Positions 18,139 to 27,565 of a stretch of DNA of 40,429 nucleotides are shown piece by piece; within the stretch, counting starts at the first letter, position 1, and every line of letters starts with the position of its first letter. The position numbers were made by a program, and so were the translations under genes. The stretch covers positions 1 to 40,429 of the forward strand of contig CAKQXG010000006.1 of NCBI GenBank assembly GCA_934281515.1. The letters are read 5' to 3'. The DNA comes from an uncultured Clostridia bacterium (GTDB taxonomy: Bacteria; Bacillota; Clostridia; Christensenellales; CAG-314). Under the pieces are notes generated by a model. That model was not told the origin of the DNA. It did not search any database and saw nothing but the letters and a program-made list of their open reading frames with translations.

Positions 18139-19623
18139 TTAATCGGTAACCTTGCCTACTATCTCCTGACCATTTGCAAATTTGTCGAAGATGGTTGACA
18201 ACTCCTTGTTGCCGCAGCGTACAAAGCTGTCTGTCATGTTTTGCGGTGTGGCGATAGTGTAGGCGTTTTGCTTGTAGTAGTCTGACAATGCGCGCAAGAA
18301 CTTGCCTTCGCCCATTGTTTCGTACAGCGTGGCAAACAGCAAACTGCCCTTGGTGTAGGTCATCACGACGTATTCGCTGTCGTTCTTGTACTCGGTCAGC
18401 GAGCGAAAAGTAGTGTCTGCGTGGTTGTAGTAGCGGTTAAGCACATCTACGTAGGTGATGTACGTTTTTGTCAGCATCTTTACGCTGGTTGCAAGAGGTT
18501 GCACGTTGGCATGGTCAAGGTACAGACAGGTCAGAAACTCCGCCAACCCTTCGTCCATCCATGCGTTACGTATCTGGTCGTTGCCGACAACGCCGTAAAA
18601 CCATTGGTGCGCCGTTTCGTGGACAATTGCCTCGGTGTACGCCTTGCTGCCGCTTGCGACAAGTACCAAGGCAGGGTACTCCATGCCGCCGTAACAGAAG
18701 TCGGTTTCGCATACGGTGTATTGTTCGTAGGGGTATGCGCCGATATTTTTGTTAAAGTATTCCAGTGCGGCGCAGGCAGTGGCAAGCGAGCCTTCGGCAT
18801 CCTCGTCGGCGTAGTAGAAGTAGTTGACCTGCGTGTTGCCTGCTTTCTTGGTCAACTTTTTGTATTTGTCGGACAGTACCATTGCGAAGTCGCGCATTGC
18901 TTTGCCTTGGAAGTGCCAGGTATCGTAGTCGCTTTCTGACGTTACATAGTCCAGCGTTCCGCTTGCCGCTACGGTGTATGTTTGCGGCGCACGCAACGTC
19001 ACGTCGAAGTTGGCGCAGGCAGATACAAACGGGTCGCCGACGGCACAGTAGGACGTTTGGTCAAAGTCGTTGTCCACGGTGTTGCACACAACCGGGAAAA
19101 AGTTGCCGCATACAACGGCGTTGTCGGTGTACCCTAAACGATGTTTAATGTTGGCAAGCGTCACGTTGTAGGTCATTTCTATGCACACTTTGTCACCCGG
19201 AAACAGCTCTTTTGCAAGCGGCACGGACAGTATGTCGCAGTTGTCTCCTTCTATACGGTAGGCGCAAGCCGCTCCGTCCACCGACACGCTGTCAAAGGAA
19301 ATCTCGCCGTAACTTGTGCCGTTGGGGTATGCCGTCGCGCGGTAGGTGTTTGGTACGACGGTCGCGCCTTCACGGTAGGCGTTGGCGTATATGTGCAACT
19401 TGACGCTGGCAAAGGCGTTGTCGCTACGATTGGTGTATTCCGTCACTTGTGTAACCGACAACGCATGGTTTGTCGGGTCGTAACTCGCCACAATGGTGTA
19501 GTTGTCGCCGTTTTTGATGGCTGTTTTCATCGGATCGGCGGCGCAGGCGCACAGTGCAAACAATGCCGTCAGGCATACAACGGCAACAAGCGCAACACAA
19601 AGATATCTACGAATGTTTTTCAT
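18139..19623 (-). CDS. M1 family (aminopeptidase N-like) metallopeptidase lipoprotein
   Basis: A 494-residue exported zinc peptidase. ATG 19623 is chosen because a normal lipoprotein signal peptide follows (MKNIRRYLCVALVAVVCLTA..., lipid-anchored Cys probably in the LCAC motif, residues about 25-28), with GGGAG upstream on the same strand; a longer in-frame extension has neither. The zinc site is HETAH (His335, Glu336, His339) with the downstream Glu358 in WMDEGLAEF, the gluzincin M1 pattern, and an upstream GGMEYPALV segment matches the family GxMEN-like substrate loop. The protein would sit on the outer face of the membrane and trim peptides. It is much shorter than full aminopeptidase N, having only the N-terminal and catalytic domains. 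Convergent with tuf, divergent from the next gene. Confidence 0.9.
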   Translation of the reverse strand: MKNIRRYLCVALVAVVCLTALFALCACAADPMKTAIKNGDNYTIVASYDPTNHALSVTQVTEYTNRSDNAFASVKLHIYANAYREGATVVPNTYRATAYPNGTSYGEISFDSVSVDGAACAYRIEGDNCDILSVPLAKELFPGDKVCIEMTYNVTLANIKHRLGYTDNAVVCGNFFPVVCNTVDNDFDQTSYCAVGDPFVSACANFDVTLRAPQTYTVAASGTLDYVTSESDYDTWHFQGKAMRDFAMVLSDKYKKLTKKAGNTQVNYFYYADEDAEGSLATACAALEYFNKNIGAYPYEQYTVCETDFCYGGMEYPALVLVASGSKAYTEAIVHETAHQWFYGVVGNDQIRNAWMDEGLAEFLTCLYLDHANVQPLATSVKMLTKTYITYVDVLNRYYNHADTTFRSLTEYKNDSEYVVMTYTKGSLLFATLYETMGEGKFLRALSDYYKQNAYTIATPQNMTDSFVRCGNKELSTIFDKFANGQEIVGKVTD

Positions 19624-19995
19624 ATTGTCTCCCACATAGTTTCTCAACAAATTGTATGTGGTGGTTGTGTAGTTTATGAGTTGATACACGTGGAAGAAAA
19701 TTTTTTTCTCTCTATGCCCATATCTCTTTAAAAATTTTAGACGGATAAATACTTTATTGTTTTGAGAGATATATGTATGGAAAAAAATATGCAGACAAAG
19801 GGTTGTATTTATCACTTTATGCCGAGGCGGTGAAAATAATTATTCTCCGAAACGCCTGATTACTCAATCTTATTGTGACAACGTATACAAATAAAAGCGG
19901 ACGTGTGTTGCAAGCAGGTTGACACTTGCTTTTACAAGTGGTACAATCTTCGTACTACTAAAAGCAACGAAATACTCGCATAATAAGGATACGAT
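19624..19995. other. 372-bp divergent intergenic region
   Basis: The region carries the plus-strand promoter at 19919-19947. I see no convincing minus-strand promoter for the M1 gene. The middle part is AT-rich and carries no gene I can support. Confidence 0.6.
19919..19947 (+). promoter_or_regulatory. Promoter of the phosphopantetheinyl transferase gene, with palindromic spacer
   Basis: -35 TTGACA, 17-base spacer, extended -10 TGG-TACAAT. The spacer region holds a perfect 6-6 inverted repeat, CACTTG (19923-19928) and CAAGTG (19935-19940), which may be an operator. Confidence 0.85.
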
Positions 19996-20544
19996 ATGGA
20001 TGACTTTTTATTATCGCGCGTGGCATGCACGGACGAATTCGACAGTGCCTGTATGACAGGATATGCTCCGCGCGACATACAACTAGCGCGGTGCAGTGGC
20101 GAAACCCTGCGCAGTCGGCGGTGCGCCTGGCTTTTGCTTCGACAACTGCTTGCCGAAGCAGGGTTTGACGAACGTTCGGCAGGTTTGCGACTGTTGCCTT
20201 GCGGCAAGTGGACGGGGAAAAACGTTTACGTCAGTTTGTCGCACTGCAAGGGATATGTGGCGGCGGCGGTAAGCAATCGCCCCGTCGGTATCGACGTGGA
20301 GCGACTGGACAGGCGTTTGGCGGCAGAATTGTACGACCGCATTGCAACGCCCGACGAACGTGCCATATACGGCGACTGCCCCGACAAAGCACAGATGTTG
20401 ACATTGTGGACAGCCAAGGAAGCCGTCTACAAAATGTCCGACGGTACCGTGGCGGCGGTAAATATCGACACGACGAAGCACAATCTTCGGTTTACCGTCG
20501 ACGACTACACTGTTAGTTGTGTGGCAAGTTGCTATCGGCTTTAA
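19996..20544 (+). CDS. 4'-phosphopantetheinyl transferase superfamily protein
   Basis: A 182-residue Sfp-like enzyme that would transfer the phosphopantetheine arm of coenzyme A to a carrier-protein serine. Signature elements are SLSHCKGYVAAAVSNRPVGI, then DVE (Mg-binding acidic residues at about 100-102), and WTAKEAVYK (residues about 141-149), in the usual order and spacing. No carrier protein, fatty-acid or peptide synthetase gene is nearby, so the substrate is open; it could be the main enzyme for acyl carrier protein if no AcpS exists elsewhere. ATG 19996 has AAGGA upstream. The promoter of trkA overlaps its 3' end. Confidence 0.88.
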   Translation: MDDFLLSRVACTDEFDSACMTGYAPRDIQLARCSGETLRSRRCAWLLLRQLLAEAGFDERSAGLRLLPCGKWTGKNVYVSLSHCKGYVAAAVSNRPVGIDVERLDRRLAAELYDRIATPDERAIYGDCPDKAQMLTLWTAKEAVYKMSDGTVAAVNIDTTKHNLRFTVDDYTVSCVASCYRL

Positions 20545-20557
20545 AATGTGGTATAAT
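20529..20557 (+). promoter_or_regulatory. Promoter of trkA-trkH
   Basis: -35 TTGCTA, 17-base spacer, extended -10 TGG-TATAAT. It begins inside the last codons of the preceding gene; the leader is about 35 bases. Confidence 0.8.
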
Positions 20558-20598
20558 ATGCCTATGTGCGCACGTCGCACAATCAAGTAGAGGTTTAT

Positions 20599-21960
20599 AT
20601 GAATGTAATTGTCGTAGGCTGCGGCAAAGCAGGACGCGCCGTAGTGGAAAGCATGGTGGACGAAAACCACAACGTAATGGCAATCGACAACGATCCTGCC
20701 GTGATAGAAGAATTGACAAACACATACGACGTAATGGCAGTATGCGGCAATGCAACTGCACGCGAGTTGCTTGTGGAAGCAGGCGTTGCCAAAGCAGACT
20801 TGTTTGTTGCCATCACCGACAGTGACGAAGTCAACATGTTGTCGTGTTTCCTTGCCAAAAAATTGGGTGCCAAGTACACCGTTGCACGCATCAGGCAAAG
20901 CGACTACAACGAGGACGGACTGGACTTTCTGTGCAAGCAGTTGGATTTATCTATGTCGGTCAACCCCGAGTTTTTGACGGCGGAAAGTATCTACAACACT
21001 TTGCGCTTACCGTCTGCCGTGGTAGTCGACACTTTTGCCGGCAAAAAAATCCACATTCTGGAAATGATCGTGCGTGAAAAATCCGACTTGCTGTGCGGTA
21101 CGCTTGCCGACTTGCGCAAAAAGTCGCCTGTGCAGTTTCTTGCATGCAGCGTTTTACGCAAAAACGAATTGATTATTCCGCGCGGCGAATTTGCATTTCA
21201 AGTTGGTGACAAAGTCGCCTTTATGGTCAAGAGCAGCGATACTTATCGCTTTCTTAAAACCATCGGTATGGCACAAAAACAGGGGCGTTTCGTAATACTT
21301 CTCGGCGCAAGCGAGACGGCGTACTACCTTACCAAAATGCTGTGCTCGGCAGGCTACTCGGTAAAGATTATCGAAAAGGATCCTGTCCGTTGCAGTGAAA
21401 TGGCGGCAAAATTGCCTGCAGGCGCAACCATGATACTTGGTGACGGAAGCAGCCAGGAGCTGTTGCAAGAGGAAGGCATTGCCGCCGCCGACGCCTTTGT
21501 CGCATTGACGGGTAAGGACGAGGAAAATATCCTTATATCGTTTTACGCACGCAGCGAGCATGTACAGAAGGTTGTATGCAAAGTAAGCCACGGTCAGCTG
21601 TCGCTTCTTGCGGAGAATCTCGGTCTGGACTGCCTTATCTCGTCTACAAAGAGCATTGCCGACGTGCTGACAAGGTACGCGCGTGCGCTTAACGACAGCA
21701 TGCAAAGCAAGGTGGAAACGATGTACCGCCTTATGGACGGCAATGTCGAAGCGTTGGAATTTGTCGTGCTGGGCGATTGCACCTTTACCGGAGTACCGCT
21801 TAAACAACTTCACATCAAACCCGACTACATCATTGCAGGCATTATCCGCGGCAAGGAAACGTTGATTCCTTCCGGCGACGACTGCATTTATGAAGGCGAC
21901 CGGGTGGTCGTCATTGCCGCAGGGCAACATCTGTACGACCTGTCCGACATTGTGAGGTAG
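20599..21960 (+). CDS. trkA: Trk potassium uptake system, NAD-binding regulatory subunit
   Basis: A 453-residue cytosolic RCK protein that gates the TrkH channel in response to nucleotides. It contains two Rossmann units: MNVIVVGCGKAGRAV at the start and VILLGASETAYYLTKML from about residue 233, each followed by a TrkA-C domain (for example the FQVGDKVAFMVKS and IYEGDRVVVIAAG segments). The double arrangement and length are typical of TrkA. ATG 20599 is preferred over an upstream in-frame ATG at 20566 because it directly begins the Rossmann strand and has AGAGG upstream. trkH starts two bases after its stop. Confidence 0.95.
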   Translation: MNVIVVGCGKAGRAVVESMVDENHNVMAIDNDPAVIEELTNTYDVMAVCGNATARELLVEAGVAKADLFVAITDSDEVNMLSCFLAKKLGAKYTVARIRQSDYNEDGLDFLCKQLDLSMSVNPEFLTAESIYNTLRLPSAVVVDTFAGKKIHILEMIVREKSDLLCGTLADLRKKSPVQFLACSVLRKNELIIPRGEFAFQVGDKVAFMVKSSDTYRFLKTIGMAQKQGRFVILLGASETAYYLTKMLCSAGYSVKIIEKDPVRCSEMAAKLPAGATMILGDGSSQELLQEEGIAAADAFVALTGKDEENILISFYARSEHVQKVVCKVSHGQLSLLAENLGLDCLISSTKSIADVLTRYARALNDSMQSKVETMYRLMDGNVEALEFVVLGDCTFTGVPLKQLHIKPDYIIAGIIRGKETLIPSGDDCIYEGDRVVVIAAGQHLYDLSDIVR

Positions 21961-21962
21961 AC

Positions 21963-23438
21963 ATGAATATCAAAGTTGTACTTAACATGTTGGGGCGAGT
22001 GTCGGTGGTGCTTGGCGTGCTGTTTTTGCTGCCGCTCGCGGTGTCGCTTGGATACGGCGAAAAGATCTGGTGGACATACGTCGTGTCTCTGTGCGTGTGC
22101 GAAGCCGTCGGTTTGCCATTGGCGTTTGCACTTAAACCCGACAACAAGTCGGTTTACTCCAAGGAAGGACTTGTAGTGGTGTCTCTTGCGTGGATTTACG
22201 TTTCCGTCGCAGGTACAATGCCGTTGTTGCTCAGCGGCGCAACGACGTCGTTTGTAGACGCATTGTTCGAGATGGTCAGCGGATTTACCACTACAGGCGC
22301 AACCATATTCCGCGGCGAGCAAATTGACGCAATCAACCAAACAATGCCCAGCATACACTTGTGGCGGTGTTTTTCGCACTGGGTCGGCGGTATGGGTATC
22401 ATCGTATTTGTGATGGCGCTTATCGGCGGCTCGGCAAACCGCAGTATGCACATTTTGCGTGCGGAAATGCCGGGGCCGAGCGTTGACAAAATCGTGCCTC
22501 GCGCCGCAACCACGGCAAAAATACTGTATCTCATTTACATGGGCATGACATTGCTGCAGATACTGTTGCTTGTGCTCGGTGGCATGTCGCTGTTCGACGC
22601 GGTTGTCAACAGTTTCTCCACTGCAGGCACGGGCGGTTTCAGTAACCGTAGCGACAGTCTTGCCGGTTACAACGCTTACTGTCAATGGGTTGTGGCTGTG
22701 TTTATGCTGTTGTACGGGGTCAACTTCAACCTGTACTACCTTATGCTTGTCAGACGTTTCAAGGCGGCGCTGTCCTCCAACGAACTGTGGTTGTACATCG
22801 GCATTGTGGTGTTTGCCTCTTCCACGATATGCATCGACATTTTTGACAAGTTTACCTTTACGCAAAACTTCGGCGACGCGCTGCGGCACAGCGTGTATCA
22901 GGTGGCGGCATTTATCACAACCACGGGCAGTAGCAGTATTCCTGCCTCGTCCAACGTAGACCACTTCCCCGTGTATTCCAAAACGGTGTTGTTGGTGCTG
23001 ATGTTTGTCGGCGGTTGCGCAGGCAGTACGGCAGGCGGACTGAAGGTGTCCCGCGTAGGTATCATGGCGCGTACAGTACGCAAGGCGTTGCGCAAGGTGA
23101 CTCATCCGCGTTCGGCAAATGCCGTCAAGTACGAAGGCAAGGTGCTGACCGAAGAAACAATGGCAGGAGTAACAAACTACTTTGCATTGTATATGTTTAT
23201 TCTTGTCGCGCTGTGGCTTGTTGTCAGTTGCGACCCCTTTGAGGGTTTGACTGTGGAAGCTAACTTCTCTGCGGCGGTGTCCTGTTTAAACAACGTCGGA
23301 CCTGCATACGGCGTGCCTGTGTCGGGCTACTACATGTATTCCGACCTGTCCAAGGTGGCGTTGACGTTGGCAATGCTCATAGGACGTTTGGAAATTTACC
23401 CCGTGTTGTTGACATTCTCTCCGCGCACATGGCGGTAA
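21963..23438 (+). CDS. trkH: Trk potassium uptake system, membrane subunit
   Basis: A 491-residue polytopic membrane protein of the TrkH/KtrB superfamily. The four pore-loop repeats can be followed: SGFTTTGATIF (about residues 102-112), STAGTGGFS (about 219-227), FITTTGSSSIPA (about 318-329) and the NNVGPAYG at about 440; the central Gly of each forms the selectivity filter. With TrkA it imports K+. ATG 21963 lies two bases after the trkA stop, with GAGGT inside the end of trkA as ribosome site, so the pair is translationally coupled. I see no terminator with a T tract directly after it. Confidence 0.96.
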   Translation: MNIKVVLNMLGRVSVVLGVLFLLPLAVSLGYGEKIWWTYVVSLCVCEAVGLPLAFALKPDNKSVYSKEGLVVVSLAWIYVSVAGTMPLLLSGATTSFVDALFEMVSGFTTTGATIFRGEQIDAINQTMPSIHLWRCFSHWVGGMGIIVFVMALIGGSANRSMHILRAEMPGPSVDKIVPRAATTAKILYLIYMGMTLLQILLLVLGGMSLFDAVVNSFSTAGTGGFSNRSDSLAGYNAYCQWVVAVFMLLYGVNFNLYYLMLVRRFKAALSSNELWLYIGIVVFASSTICIDIFDKFTFTQNFGDALRHSVYQVAAFITTTGSSSIPASSNVDHFPVYSKTVLLVLMFVGGCAGSTAGGLKVSRVGIMARTVRKALRKVTHPRSANAVKYEGKVLTEETMAGVTNYFALYMFILVALWLVVSCDPFEGLTVEANFSAAVSCLNNVGPAYGVPVSGYYMYSDLSKVALTLAMLIGRLEIYPVLLTFSPRTWR

Positions 23439-23669
23439 ATGAAGAGTTGCAAAACATAAATACTTGCTTAACACCGACGCGCCTTTGAAAAACAAGATAA
23501 TTCATGCAAATCCGATTGACTTTATGAAAGACGAAAAAAGATTTTGATAAAGATGATATGTTGTCAAAATTCGTATACGTATATGGATTTTGCATACAAA
23601 ACTGTCTGTCAAAACGGCTATATGCGCTTGTTTGCGCATTAAATTCGATTGTAGAAATAGGATACTAAT

Positions 23670-25505
23670 ATGAAAAAACCAGTTTCGATATTTTTGGTAG
23701 CGGCATTGTTTGCCGTGGCGGTGTTGGGCTGCGGATGCGACGGCATCAGGCAAGCAACTTGCAAACACGAGTTTAGCGGCGATTACCTTGATGTGTTTTG
23801 CCACAAAGGGTGCGGCGCAAGCAAACGTCCGACGTCGTTACGCACGTATGACGACAAATTTGTTTACGACTTCGACAGCACCAAGCAGGCGGCACTGGAC
23901 AAAGCTTACGACGATGTGATTGCCGCATTGGAACGCGCCGAACCGTACGACGAAACCAAGCATGCTTTTGACAAGGACAGCGACTACTACAAGGCAAACA
24001 AGGATTTTGAGCACAACTACTATGACAAATTCAGCGAGCAGTTGGAGTACGTCACCGAACAGTATCAGTACGCATACGTATTTTATTGTAAGTACGACGG
24101 CGAAGAAGGCACGGAACAAGCATACAAAACCGTGTCCGAAGCACGCACAAAGGCCGTATCCGACTACTATACGCTGTTTCGCAAGGTGTACGACACGCAG
24201 TATCGCAACTACTTTTTCAGCGAAGAGGACGGTTGGACGACTGACGAGATACAGGTTGCGCTAAACATGTCCGACAGTTACGGCAGTGCCGAGTACGTGG
24301 AATTGAACAATCAGATCGACGAACTGCAGACCACTTATCGCAGCTTTTCCGAAAGCGAGCTTACTGGCAACAAAATGGGCAATTTGTACAAGGAATACGT
24401 TGTGTTGCAAAACAGGCTCGCCGCGCTGTCCACAGGCGACTACAACAACTACGTAGACTACGCCTATCGCAACGTATACGAGAGGGATTACACGCCCGAC
24501 GACGTCAACAAGATGCGTATCCACGTCAAAAACAGCATTGTTCCGCTGTTTAACGAGGTAATGCGCAACTACATCACTGCCAACGGCGAGTCCTATGCCA
24601 AGGTCGGCACCTATGGAAAGTATTACAAGGCTTTGTGTGAGGACAGCATTTTTGACAACGATTTGACGGTCGATATTGTCGGCAAGTATTTTGCCAAGGT
24701 CAACAGTTCGACATTGGGCAAGGACAACATAGACTACTATGTCGTTGCAAACGAATTGCTTAAAAACGGCAACTACTACACGGGCAACTACGAGGGTGCG
24801 TTCAGTTACTACGTTCCCGCGCAAAAGGCGACAATTTTGTACTTCGGCCCCGACAGTTACAGTAGTGCGTTTACTTTCGTGCACGAATTCGGGCACTATT
24901 ACAACAATATCTACAACCCCGGCATATCGTTGTCCATGGATCACGACGAGACTCAATCGCAGGGTGACGAAATGTTGTTTTTGGCATACTTGCAGGGCTA
25001 CCTTGCCGAAACCAACCAATCGCGCCTTGCCAAGGTGGTGCGCAACGAGCAATTGTTCAACATGCTTGCCACGGTGCTTATGTCTACCGCCGTGGACGAG
25101 TTTGAGCAAAAGGTGTATGCCCTTGCCGACGATTTGACTGCGCTTTCCAATGCAAACTTGCAAAAACTGTTTGAGGACATTATGTCCGACTACGGCATCG
25201 AGGGTTTGTTCGACTCCAACTATTGGCGCAGAGTGGTGGTGGATTCGCCGTGCTACTACATCAGTTACGCAATGAGCGCATTGCCTGCAATGGGTATCTA
25301 TGCCACTGCGCAAAAGGACGGGTTTAACAAAGCAAGAGAGTGCTATCTCAAACTGTACACATTCGCCGATTGCGACGATTTGGCGCACGTCGACGCACAA
25401 GGCGACAAAGTGGTGGATGCGACTTACGCCGAGATACTGCATTTTGCCGAACTGTACGGCGCGTTTGACCAACAATTGTATACGTTGCTGACCAATTGGC
25501 TGTAA
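23670..25505 (+). CDS. M3-like (oligoendopeptidase) metallopeptidase lipoprotein
   Basis: A 611-residue secreted zinc peptidase. The N-terminus (MKKPVSIFLVAALFAVAVLGC) is a lipoprotein signal peptide with a clear lipobox ending VLGC, so Cys21 would be lipidated. The catalytic motif is HEFGH (His405, Glu406, His409) in FVHEFGHYYNN, and the following DHDETQSQG supplies a candidate third ligand Glu427, in the place of the family DFVExPSQ motif. The long Tyr/Asp-rich helical region before it fits the closed, all-helical M3 fold. It probably degrades short peptides outside the membrane. It is the second lipid-anchored metallopeptidase within 6 kb. AGGA precedes ATG 23670; the 231-bp AT-rich gap before it has no promoter I trust. 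Confidence 0.87.
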   Translation: MKKPVSIFLVAALFAVAVLGCGCDGIRQATCKHEFSGDYLDVFCHKGCGASKRPTSLRTYDDKFVYDFDSTKQAALDKAYDDVIAALERAEPYDETKHAFDKDSDYYKANKDFEHNYYDKFSEQLEYVTEQYQYAYVFYCKYDGEEGTEQAYKTVSEARTKAVSDYYTLFRKVYDTQYRNYFFSEEDGWTTDEIQVALNMSDSYGSAEYVELNNQIDELQTTYRSFSESELTGNKMGNLYKEYVVLQNRLAALSTGDYNNYVDYAYRNVYERDYTPDDVNKMRIHVKNSIVPLFNEVMRNYITANGESYAKVGTYGKYYKALCEDSIFDNDLTVDIVGKYFAKVNSSTLGKDNIDYYVVANELLKNGNYYTGNYEGAFSYYVPAQKATILYFGPDSYSSAFTFVHEFGHYYNNIYNPGISLSMDHDETQSQGDEMLFLAYLQGYLAETNQSRLAKVVRNEQLFNMLATVLMSTAVDEFEQKVYALADDLTALSNANLQKLFEDIMSDYGIEGLFDSNYWRRVVVDSPCYYISYAMSALPAMGIYATAQKDGFNKARECYLKLYTFADCDDLAHVDAQGDKVVDATYAEILHFAELYGAFDQQLYTLLTNWL

Positions 25506-25651
25506 TGCGCGAGTTATGTTTTCAAATCAGAACATACCTTTGTACCATCGGGTTGATTTGAACTACGTTAAACGACTTACGAGAGCGGCGACGGATAGAA
25601 TGCAATAAACATAATCTATACGTTTTGTTTTCTGCCACTTGTAAAATAAAT

Positions 25652-25686
25652 GGACAATCTCTTTGGCGAGAGATTGTCCCTTTATT
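25652..25686 (+). terminator. Terminator after the M3-like peptidase
   Basis: A perfect 11-bp stem (GGACAATCTCT with AGAGATTGTCC) and 6-base loop, then CTTTATTC, a short T-rich tail. Confidence 0.75.
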
Positions 25687-25710
25687 CATAAAACCGTAAA
25701 GTATGTTTAA

Positions 25711-25780
25711 TCAAAGTTTTTGAAAGGATAGGGGTAGAGGGGAAGGGAAACTTTTTTCAAAAAATTTCCCTTCCCCCGTA
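25711..25780 (+). repeat. Convergent-junction palindromic repeat, copy C
   Basis: Begins TCAAAGTTTTTGAAAGGAT, continues GGGGAAGGGAAACTTTTTT, then the complementary arm ending CCCCCGTA. It lies between the convergent M3-like peptidase and the phosphohexomutase, 18 bases from the latter's stop codon. Confidence 0.88.
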
Positions 25781-25798
25781 GATTACTCCTCCAAAAAA

Positions 25799-27454
25799 CT
25801 ATTTCAAAAATTCATCCAGCTGCGCTTGGATTTTGTCAAGGCGTTGTTCGTTTTCTTCGGTTGATCCGTGCACCATCAGGTAACATTTGATTAACGGTTC
25901 GGTGCCGCTGGGACGTACTACCAACTTGGTACCGTCCTCGGCATGGAAGATCAAAACGTCTGCCTTGGGCAGGTCGGACGGTTGCAACAAATCCTTGACG
26001 GCTGTCACGTGGCTGTCGGCAAGTTGCGCAAAGGGGTTGACGCGTAGCTCGTCAAGTAATTGTTGTTTGCGTGTTGCGCCGTCGGCACCGTCAAAGCGGT
26101 AACTTAACAAACGTTGCTCGTAGTTGCCGTATTGCGCGTACAATTGTTGCAGGCGTTGGTACAGCGTTACGCCGAGTTTTTTGTAGTGGGCAGTCATTTC
26201 ACAAACAAGCATGCTTGCCACAACGCCGTCCTTGTCGCGGGCATAGGTACCTTTCAGATAGCCACAACTTTCTTCAAATCCGAATACAAAGTTGCTTTCT
26301 AACCCTTGCTTTTGTAGTTTGTTGATAACGTCGCCGATGTACTTGAATCCTGTCAACACTTCCTTGACGTGGGCATGGTAGTCGGCTGCAATTGCTTTGA
26401 CCATGGGCGTGGACACAATGGTTGTCACAATGACGGGTACTTGCGGCAGTTGGTTGCGTTGGGCAAGAGCTGACAGAATGTAGTCGGCAAACAGTATTGC
26501 CACTTCGTTGCCCGTAATGGCGTCAAATTTGCCGTCGGCTTTGCGTACGGCTACGCCCAGTCGGTCGCAGTCGGGGTCGTTGGCAACAACCACGTCGGCG
26601 TTGACTTCGTCGGCTAGTTGCAGGGCAAGTTGCAACGCGGCAATCTTTTCGGGGTTGGGGTAGGGGCATGTGGTAAAGTTGCCGTCGGGGTGGCTTTGCT
26701 CGGGTACGATGTGCAGGTCGGTCACGCCCACTTTGTGCAAAACCGTCGGTACTACGGCGTAACCCGCACCGTTTAACGGAGTATATACTACATTTATTCC
26801 GTCTGCCGAGCCAAGACTCTGCGCTGTAACGGCATCCATGTATTGGTCGATAAGTTTGGTTTCCACGTGGCAAATCAACCCGTCGGCAACAAGATCGGCG
26901 TAGTCGTCGCAGTCCACCGCAAATGTGTCGACCGCTTCGATGTAGGACGTAATCTCGCCGGCAACCTCGTCAAGTACCTGACAGCCTGTATTGTCGTATA
27001 CCTTGTAGCCGTTGTATTCCTTCGGATTGTGACTTGCCGTCACGTTGATACCCATGTCGGTGTGCAGAGTGCGTATTGCAAAACTCAAAAACGGCGTAGG
27101 CATGCAGTCGTCGGTAAGGTGTACAAGTATGCCGTTTGTCGCAAGTACAGCCGCTGCCTTTTTGCAAAACTCTCGGGAGTTGATACGGCTGTCGTATGTG
27201 ATTGCCGCCGAAGTCAGTCCGTGCGCTTTCATGTAGTCGGCAAGTCCCTGCGTTGCGCGTGCGATGGTGTATGCGTTGAGACAGTTTGTTCCTGCGCCCA
27301 TTGTGCCGCGCATACCGCCCGTGCCAAATTCAAGATCCTTGTAAAATGCGTTGGTTATTTGTTGCTCGTCCATGGCGACAAGTTCGTCGTGCAAGTCTTG
27401 CTCCGTCACGTTGTCAAGCCACAGTTGGTAGGTTTGTTTGATTTGTTCGTTCAT
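25799..27454 (-). CDS. pgcA: Alpha-phosphohexomutase (phosphoglucomutase/phosphomannomutase)
   Basis: A 551-residue enzyme that interconverts hexose 1- and 6-phosphates in the cytoplasm, feeding cell-wall and glycolipid sugars. The four family regions are clear: the phosphoserine loop TASHNPKEYNGYK (active Ser141), the Mg loop DPDCDRLG, the sugar-binding FGFEESCGYL, and the C-terminal phosphate-binding RPSGTEPLIKCYL. The size and sequence style fit the PgcA group of Bacillota; glucose versus mannose preference is not certain. ATG 27454 has GGAGG six to ten bases upstream. It is transcribed away from the divergent region and has its own promoter after the phosphatase gene. Confidence 0.93.
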   Translation of the reverse strand: MNEQIKQTYQLWLDNVTEQDLHDELVAMDEQQITNAFYKDLEFGTGGMRGTMGAGTNCLNAYTIARATQGLADYMKAHGLTSAAITYDSRINSREFCKKAAAVLATNGILVHLTDDCMPTPFLSFAIRTLHTDMGINVTASHNPKEYNGYKVYDNTGCQVLDEVAGEITSYIEAVDTFAVDCDDYADLVADGLICHVETKLIDQYMDAVTAQSLGSADGINVVYTPLNGAGYAVVPTVLHKVGVTDLHIVPEQSHPDGNFTTCPYPNPEKIAALQLALQLADEVNADVVVANDPDCDRLGVAVRKADGKFDAITGNEVAILFADYILSALAQRNQLPQVPVIVTTIVSTPMVKAIAADYHAHVKEVLTGFKYIGDVINKLQKQGLESNFVFGFEESCGYLKGTYARDKDGVVASMLVCEMTAHYKKLGVTLYQRLQQLYAQYGNYEQRLLSYRFDGADGATRKQQLLDELRVNPFAQLADSHVTAVKDLLQPSDLPKADVLIFHAEDGTKLVVRPSGTEPLIKCYLMVHGSTEENEQRLDKIQAQLDEFLK

Positions 27455-27490
27455 AGTTGTCCTCCACTTGGTAGTATCGGTGATACACTA

Positions 27491-27520
27491 ATTGTACCAT
27501 TATTTTGCTTTGTTGTACAA
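27491..27520 (-). promoter_or_regulatory. Probable promoter of the phosphohexomutase gene
   Basis: Minus strand: extended -10 TGG-TACAAT with a weak TTGTAC at -35, spacer 18. A TTGTACAA palindrome covers the -35. Confidence 0.55.
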
Positions 27521-27565
27521 CACTTTTTTTGTTGAGCGACAACATTTTTCGTCAAATGCGGCAAA

